From assembly GCA_902495595.1 (NCBI GenBank), contig CABUXV010000009.1, positions 1-64,000 on the forward strand: 64,000 nt of DNA. The letters are read 5' to 3'. Below the pieces are notes generated by a model. That model ran no database searches and was not told the origin of the DNA. It saw only the letters and a program-made list of their open reading frames with translations. This DNA is from an uncultured Eubacterium sp. GTDB lineage: Bacteria; Bacillota; Clostridia; Peptostreptococcales; Anaerovoracaceae. Made by a program: the position numbers and the translations under genes. Numbering within the stretch: position 1 is the first letter of the stretch; the number at the start of each line of letters is the position of its first letter. Shown one piece after another: positions 58,912 through 64,000 of the stretch.

Positions 58912-60204
58912 ATGGTAAAAGCAATCGTAGGTGCCAACTGGGGCGACGAAGGAAAAGGCAAAATCACTGATATGCTCTCACAGGAAGCTGATATTATCGT
59001 CAGATTCCAGGGAGGAAGCAACGCAGGACACACAATTAAAAACAACTATGGCAAATTCGCACTTCATATGCTTCCTTCAGGTGTATTTTACGACCACACC
59101 ACAAGCATCCTCGGTAACGGCGTAGCTCTTAACATCCCTTATATGATGAAAGAAATCGATTCACTGGTAAATCAAGGCGTGCCAAAACCTAAAATACTGG
59201 TATCCGACAGAGCTCAAATACTGATGCCTTACCATATCCTATTCGATGAATACGAAGAAGAACGTCTGGCAGGAAAAGCTTTCGGCTCCACTAAATCGGG
59301 AATCGCACCTTTTTACTCCGATAAATATGCGAAGATAGGTTTTCAGGTTCAGGAACTGTTTATGGATGAAAAGGATTTAAGAGATAAAGTCGAAAGAGTA
59401 TGTCAGCAGAAAAACGTAATTTTAAAACACCTTTACAATAAACCGGAGCTTAACCCGGCAGATATTATGAATACGCTTAAGGAATACAGAGAAATGGTAA
59501 AACCTTACGTATGCGATGTTTCCGCATTTCTCGACGACGCTCTTAAAGACGGCAAGGAAATACTTCTGGAAGGACAGCTCGGAGCTCTTAAAGACCCTGA
59601 CCACGGTATATATCCTATGGTTACATCTTCATCTACCTTAGCTGCTTACGGCGCAATCGGCGCAGGGGTTCCTCCTTACGCAATCAAAGATATCATCACA
59701 GTTGTAAAAGCATATTCCAGCGCAGTGGGCGGCGGAGCTTTCGTAAGCGAAATACTCGATGAAAAAGAAGCCGAAGAACTGAGAAAACGAGGCGGCGACG
59801 GCGGCGAATACGGCGCGACCACAGGAAGACCGAGAAGAGTCGGCTGGTTTGACGCCGTGGCTACAAAATACGGCTGTATGACTCAGGGAACTACGGAAGT
59901 TGTTTTCACAGTTTTAGACCCTCTCGGATACCTGGATGAAATTCCTGTATGCGTAGGCTACGAAATAGACGGCGAAATCACTTCACGTTTCCCATGCACA
60001 TCCAAACTGGAAAAAGCAAAACCTGTTTTCAAAAAACTGCCCGGCTGGAAATGCGATATAACCGGAATCCGACAGTTTGACCAGCTTCCCGAAGAAGCTC
60101 AAAGCTATGTAAACGAAGTGGAAAAACTCATAGGATTTCCTATCACATACGTGTCCAACGGCCCGGGCAGAGAAGATATAATAAAAAGAAAACCGCAGCT
60201 TTAA
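58912..60204 (+). CDS. purA: Adenylosuccinate synthetase
   Basis: 430 residues from MVKAIVGANWGDEGKGKITDML, where the GTP phosphate loop GDEGKGK and catalytic Asp lie. VRFQGGSNAGHTIKN carries the catalytic His, LEGQLGALKDPDHGIYPMVTSSS the IMP site, and GATTGRPRRVGWFDAVA the family loop. It makes adenylosuccinate from IMP, aspartate and GTP. Family alignment favours ATG 58912; in-frame TTG 58876 and ATG 58897 are alternatives, and a hairpin separates the ribosome-binding site from the likely start. Forms the AMP branch with purB. Confidence 0.94.
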   Translation: MVKAIVGANWGDEGKGKITDMLSQEADIIVRFQGGSNAGHTIKNNYGKFALHMLPSGVFYDHTTSILGNGVALNIPYMMKEIDSLVNQGVPKPKILVSDRAQILMPYHILFDEYEEERLAGKAFGSTKSGIAPFYSDKYAKIGFQVQELFMDEKDLRDKVERVCQQKNVILKHLYNKPELNPADIMNTLKEYREMVKPYVCDVSAFLDDALKDGKEILLEGQLGALKDPDHGIYPMVTSSSTLAAYGAIGAGVPPYAIKDIITVVKAYSSAVGGGAFVSEILDEKEAEELRKRGGDGGEYGATTGRPRRVGWFDAVATKYGCMTQGTTEVVFTVLDPLGYLDEIPVCVGYEIDGEITSRFPCTSKLEKAKPVFKKLPGWKCDITGIRQFDQLPEEAQSYVNEVEKLIGFPITYVSNGPGREDIIKRKPQL

Positions 60205-60264
60205 AAAGCGCAGACCGGCTTGCAGCGCAAGCCGGAAGACTGTTGCCAGATGGGAGGTACAATC

Positions 60265-61665
60265 ATGGCAGTATTGATTAAAAACGGAATCGTTGTAACA
60301 GCAGACGGAGAAAGAAAAGCAGATATCTACGTTGAAGGTGAAAAAATTTCCGCTATCGGAGAAAATCTAACTTCAAAATCAGGAGACGACATAGTAAATG
60401 CAGAAGGTAAATATGTTCTACCGGGAGGTGTGGATCAGCACGTACACTTTTCTTTTACTTACAAGGGAAGCAAAACAAGGGGTTTTGAAACTTCCAATGC
60501 TGCGGCGGTAGGCGGCACAACTACCCTTATTGAATTCGTAAATCAGGAAAAGGGCAAGGGACTTGTTGAGACTATCGAAGACTACAGAAAAACCGATGCC
60601 GACGGAATCGCTATGGTTGACTACTCTTTCCACAGCGTAATGACCGACCCAAGAGATGAAGTTATAGAAGAAATTCCAAAACTTGCAGATGCCGGATACC
60701 CTACCATGAAACTTTTCATGGCATATAAAGGACAGTTTTTCCACGCAGACGATGATGCTATTTTAAAGGCTCTGCAAAAAGGCAAAGAAGCCGGGATAAC
60801 CATCATGGTCCACGCAGAAAACGCCGATATGATAGACGTTGCCACCAAACAGCTTATAGCCGAAGGCAAGACGGAACCTTACTATCATGCGGTAAGCCGT
60901 CCTCCTGTAGTAGAAGCGGAAGCTACAAGACGCGCCATATACTTAGCAGAAATGGCAGATGCGCCTATATACATAGTGCATGTTACATGTAAAGAAGCTC
61001 TTGAAGAAGTAAAGGCTGCATATACAAGAGGACAGAAAGTATTCGGCGAAACATGCGCCCACTATCTGGTTTTGGATGAATCAGACCTGGCAAAACCTAA
61101 TTACGAAGGAGCCAAATACGTATGCTCTCCTGCGCTCAGAACACAAGAACACAGAAAAGCGCTTTGGGAAGCAGTAGACAGAAAATGGCTTAACGCAATA
61201 AGTTCGGACCACTGTGGATTTGACTTTGCAGAACAGAAACATATGGGTTACGGCGAGGGAAAATCCTTTGCAGACATTCCTAACGGAGCCCCAAGTCTTC
61301 AAAACAGGCTGAACATACTCTGGACTTACGGCGTATGCGAAGGAAAAATCTCAAGAAGCAGACTTGTGGATCTCTTTGCAACCACACCTGCCAAAGTCAA
61401 CGGTCTTGAAAACAAGGGACAGCTTGCAGTGGGCTTTGATGCGGATATCGTTATATTCGACCCTGATTACGAAGGTATCATCAGCGCCGAAACAAACCTC
61501 GAGGGTGTTGATTACAGTCCTTTTGAGGGCTTCAGACAGAAAGGCCGCCCTGAAACGGTATTCTTGAGAGGAGAAAAGATAGTCGATAAAGCGCAGTACA
61601 TAGGTCATATGGGACAAGGTAAATTAATTGCAGGCAAACCTTTCGGAGCTTCATACCAGTGGTAA
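60265..61665 (+). CDS. hydA: Dihydropyrimidinase/D-hydantoinase
   Basis: 466 residues of the cyclic amidohydrolase family. GGVDQHVHFSF holds the first metal histidines, MKLFMAYKG the lysine expected to be carbamylated, IMVHAENADMI and IYIVHVTCKEALEEV later metal ligands, and NAISSDHCGFDF the catalytic Asp. SPALRTQEHRKALWEAV is the substrate-side loop. It opens dihydrouracil or 5-substituted hydantoins to N-carbamoyl amino acids. ATG 60265 follows GGGAGGT. It is followed 4 bases later by an M20 hydrolase that would remove the carbamoyl group. Confidence 0.92.
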   Translation: MAVLIKNGIVVTADGERKADIYVEGEKISAIGENLTSKSGDDIVNAEGKYVLPGGVDQHVHFSFTYKGSKTRGFETSNAAAVGGTTTLIEFVNQEKGKGLVETIEDYRKTDADGIAMVDYSFHSVMTDPRDEVIEEIPKLADAGYPTMKLFMAYKGQFFHADDDAILKALQKGKEAGITIMVHAENADMIDVATKQLIAEGKTEPYYHAVSRPPVVEAEATRRAIYLAEMADAPIYIVHVTCKEALEEVKAAYTRGQKVFGETCAHYLVLDESDLAKPNYEGAKYVCSPALRTQEHRKALWEAVDRKWLNAISSDHCGFDFAEQKHMGYGEGKSFADIPNGAPSLQNRLNILWTYGVCEGKISRSRLVDLFATTPAKVNGLENKGQLAVGFDADIVIFDPDYEGIISAETNLEGVDYSPFEGFRQKGRPETVFLRGEKIVDKAQYIGHMGQGKLIAGKPFGASYQW

Positions 61666-61669
61666 ATAA

Positions 61670-63025
61670 GTGGTAAACAAAATGAAAATAAATGCAAAAA
61701 GATTTCTGGAAAACCTACACACACTTAAAACCTTTACGGATACCCCCGGCGAGGGAGTTACAAGATTTTCCTACGGAAATCAAGACAGAAAAGCAAGAGA
61801 ATACATATTAAAAAGAGCGGAAAATGCAGGGTGTACTGTTTCAATAGACGCCCTGCAAAATATAAAAATAGGTCTTAAATCAAATAAAGACGGTCTGCCA
61901 TCCGTCATCGCCGGCTCTCACATAGACACGGTGAGAAACGGAGGATGGCTGGATGGTATATACGGCGTATGCGGCGCCTTGGAGGTTATGGAAACGCTCT
62001 CAGAAAATCTGCCCGGAAAACCATCTGAAATACAGGCAAAGGACCTTTCAAATTCAGCGGACGCAGGCAGACAGTCTCACCAAGAATCAGAAGCGCTTCA
62101 TTCATCCGGCTCCCCATATTCCTGCAATTATGAAATGGTCATATTTGCGGAAGAAGAGGGTTCAGGCTTTGGTTCAACCATGACAGGAAGCAAATTCATT
62201 GCAGGCATATACGAAGAGTCCGATCTTGATAAACTGAAAAATGACGATGATAAAACCTTAAGAAAAGTTCTTGAAGATACTTGCGGCGAAAAGCTATCGG
62301 CAAACGATATTAAAAATGTTCTCTGGGATTTTGACAATATCAAAACCATGCTGGAACTTCACATAGAACAGGGACCTGTTTTGGACAGAGAGGGACTCTC
62401 CATGGGAATAGTTGACTCCATATTCGGAATGAGAGTTATCGAAGTTACCTTGACAGGAATCGGCAATCACGCCGGCGCTACTCCTATGAACGAACGTTAC
62501 GACGCCCTGTGCGCAGCAGCCGAATGTATACTCACAGCAGAAAAAATCGTAAAAAGCGATACCGACAGACGAACTGTCGTAACTGCCGGCAAAATGGAAA
62601 TACAGCCCAACTGTTCCAACGTAATCCCCGAAAAAGTGAAATTCACCATAGAAGTGCGTGATAAAGACGAGAAAAAAATAAATAAGTTTACGGACGGAAT
62701 AATCGATTCCATAAAGAGTATTGCAGCTGCCAGGAAAGTCAGCTGCAACATAAAAGAACATTCCAAATCAGCTCCGCTTCATCTGAGCGACAGACTTATA
62801 AACTCCATGTCAAACAGAGCAGAATCAAAAAAGTTATCATATAAAGTTATGGACAGCGGAGCCGTCCACGATGCCTGCATGATTGCATCTCATGCCGACA
62901 CAGGTATGATATTCGTTCCCAGCATAAACGGCAGAAGCCACGTTCCCGAAGAAGATACAAAAGAAGAAGATTTGATATGCGGCTGTCAATTTCTGCTGGA
63001 CACAATTATCGACGAATTAAAATAA
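61670..63025 (+). CDS. M20-family N-carbamoyl-amino-acid (or allantoate) amidohydrolase
   Basis: 451 residues. GSHIDTVRNGGWLDGIYGVCGALEVME has the first His and the bridging Asp, FAEEEGSGFGSTMTGSKFIAG the catalytic Glu pair, LELHIEQGPVLDREG a zinc His, and GAVHDACMIASHADTGMIFVPSINGRSHVPEE the C-terminal ligands. This pattern fits the AllC/HyuC/beta-ureidopropionase branch. A hydrophilic Ser/Gln-rich insertion lies near residues 120-158. The start may be GTG 61670 or ATG 61682; both have weak sites, so coupling to the upstream gene is likely. With the preceding hydantoinase it forms a two-step route to free amino acids. Confidence 0.88.
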   Translation: MVNKMKINAKRFLENLHTLKTFTDTPGEGVTRFSYGNQDRKAREYILKRAENAGCTVSIDALQNIKIGLKSNKDGLPSVIAGSHIDTVRNGGWLDGIYGVCGALEVMETLSENLPGKPSEIQAKDLSNSADAGRQSHQESEALHSSGSPYSCNYEMVIFAEEEGSGFGSTMTGSKFIAGIYEESDLDKLKNDDDKTLRKVLEDTCGEKLSANDIKNVLWDFDNIKTMLELHIEQGPVLDREGLSMGIVDSIFGMRVIEVTLTGIGNHAGATPMNERYDALCAAAECILTAEKIVKSDTDRRTVVTAGKMEIQPNCSNVIPEKVKFTIEVRDKDEKKINKFTDGIIDSIKSIAAARKVSCNIKEHSKSAPLHLSDRLINSMSNRAESKKLSYKVMDSGAVHDACMIASHADTGMIFVPSINGRSHVPEEDTKEEDLICGCQFLLDTIIDELK

Positions 63026-63083
63026 AATTAAATCAAATTATTTCAAAATAAAATCAACATAAAAAACGGAGGTGTTTGTAAAG

Positions 63084-64000
63084 GTGTATAAAGACGCTAT
63101 GAGAGCTGCTTGGGCTGAAATCAATATAACCAATCTCGACTTCAATATAAAAAAAATCAAAGAAAAGGTAGGTCCCGGGAAAAAAATCACAGCTATACTC
63201 AAAGCGGACGCCTATGGACACGGCTCAGTAAAAACAGCCACCGTTTTAAGAGCAAACGGAATAAATTCCTTTGGTGTTGCTACTCTCTCTGAGGCAGTAC
63301 GTTTAAGAAAAGCAGGATTTTTACTCGAAGAAATAATAGTCCTGTATCCTGTTCAGGACCCTTTTGTTGATACTATTATCAAACACAGACTTACCCCTGT
63401 AGTATGCGACTATAAAAACGCAGAAGCCATATCAAGAGCAGCTCAGAAAGAAAACATAATAATAAAAGGCTATATAGCCGTTGATACAGGCATGGGCAGA
63501 ATCGGATATAATCCGGATGATTCAACCTCCATAGAAGATATCAAGATGATAAACAACCTGCACAATTTCAAGATAGCAGGGCTTCTTTCCCATTTTGCCA
63601 CGGCAGATGAAGCCGATAAAACATATTCATCCGTTCAGGAACAAAGATACATGGTCTTTTATAAAAAACTGATAAATGCAGGCGTGCCTATTCCTGAAAG
63701 AACACTTGCAAACAGCGCCGCTATAATGGAAATAGCATCTTCCCACTATGAAATGACAAGATGCGGCATTATCTTGTACGGATGTTACCCGTCCGGCGAG
63801 GTGGACAGAAAACAGCTTGAACTGAGACCTGCCATGTCGGTAAAAGCCAATATAATTCATCTGAAGCAAGTTCCGGCAGGAACATCAATAAGCTACGGCA
63901 GAAAATTTACCACAACAAAAGACAGTTTGATTGCCACCATACACATAGGATATGCCGACGGACTTCCGAGACCTTATTCAAACAAAGGAAAAGTAATAGT
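63084..64000 (+). CDS. alr: Alanine racemase, 5' part (runs off the window)
   Basis: At least 305 codons, open at the right edge. MRAAWAEINITNLDFNIKKI is the fold-type III N-terminus. ITAILKADAYGHGSVKTA has the PLP Schiff-base lysine. VDTGMGRIGY, GLLSHFATADE, LANSAAIMEI and MTRCGIILYGCYPS are cofactor and substrate blocks, and HIGYADGLPR lies near the window end. GTG 63084 follows CGGAGGTG by about 10 bases; ATG 63099 is an alternative. It may supply D-alanine for the wall, or racemise amino acids released by the hydantoinase route upstream. Confidence 0.93.
   Translation, partial: MYKDAMRAAWAEINITNLDFNIKKIKEKVGPGKKITAILKADAYGHGSVKTATVLRANGINSFGVATLSEAVRLRKAGFLLEEIIVLYPVQDPFVDTIIKHRLTPVVCDYKNAEAISRAAQKENIIIKGYIAVDTGMGRIGYNPDDSTSIEDIKMINNLHNFKIAGLLSHFATADEADKTYSSVQEQRYMVFYKKLINAGVPIPERTLANSAAIMEIASSHYEMTRCGIILYGCYPSGEVDRKQLELRPAMSVKANIIHLKQVPAGTSISYGRKFTTTKDSLIATIHIGYADGLPRPYSNKGKVI

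Overview
The window reads as the chromosome of an anaerobic, low-to-moderate GC Bacillota of class Clostridia. The evidence is the [FeFe]-hydrogenase maturases HydG and HydF, a class III (anaerobic) ribonucleotide reductase, a 3-hydroxybutyryl-CoA dehydrogenase, strong AGGAGG ribosome-binding sites, Gram-positive surface proteins with C-terminal anchors, and DUF1385/DUF1846/DUF1847/DUF1934 proteins typical of Clostridia. Placement near the Peptostreptococcales/Anaerovoracaceae is a guess from gene content. No phage or plasmid backbone is visible. The only mobile-type genes are a small serine recombinase and the edge of a possible IS orfA at the left end.

Layout. 0-9 kb: recombinase, CYTH protein, and a minus-strand catabolic cluster (TetR regulator, FGGY kinase, class III aminotransferase, RuBisCO-like protein, MtnX-like phosphatase). 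9-28 kb, minus strand: rpmE, a 1.5-kaa anchored surface protein, a lipoprotein, hydF/hydG, the prmC-DUF1385-rho housekeeping block, and a 1.8-kaa surface protein with nine repeats. 28-36 kb, minus strand: an ABC-F ribosome-protection gene behind a leader-peptide attenuator, hbd, an XRE regulator, an AEC transporter, DUF1846, a 30-aa membrane peptide, DUF1934 and hslO. 36-49 kb, mostly plus: an HtrA protease, an AAC(6')-like acetyltransferase, a second XRE regulator (minus), then an aromatic amino acid operon (aroF-tyrA-aroB-aroA-aroC-pheA-aroEK) preceded by a Phe/Tyr-rich leader peptide and attenuator, then DUF1847. 49-57 kb: a TetR-regulated ABC-2 exporter, ferredoxin, cupin, nrdD, a GyrI-like protein, a CPBP protease and tRNA-Arg(CCU). 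57-64 kb, plus: purB, purA, a dihydropyrimidinase, an M20 carbamoyl-amino-acid hydrolase and the start of an alanine racemase.

The most unusual observation is non-coding. A ~259-bp element occurs four times (2744-3002 minus; 31456-31714, 39287-39545 and 48732-48990 plus). Each copy carries eight short boxes of the TTATCCAAAA / TTTTGGATAA type in strictly alternating orientation. In all four copies the boxes sit at the same offsets (0, 33, 74, 103, 149, 175, 217, 250), although the DNA between them has largely diverged. It could be a structured RNA of four tandem hairpins or a protein-binding array; I do not recognise it. A second dispersed family, a chain of small hairpins lying against the terminators of minus-strand genes, also has four copies.

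Two leader-peptide attenuators were read directly from the sequence: an aromatic one ahead of aroF with a perfect 11-bp antiterminator pairing, and one ahead of the ABC-F gene.
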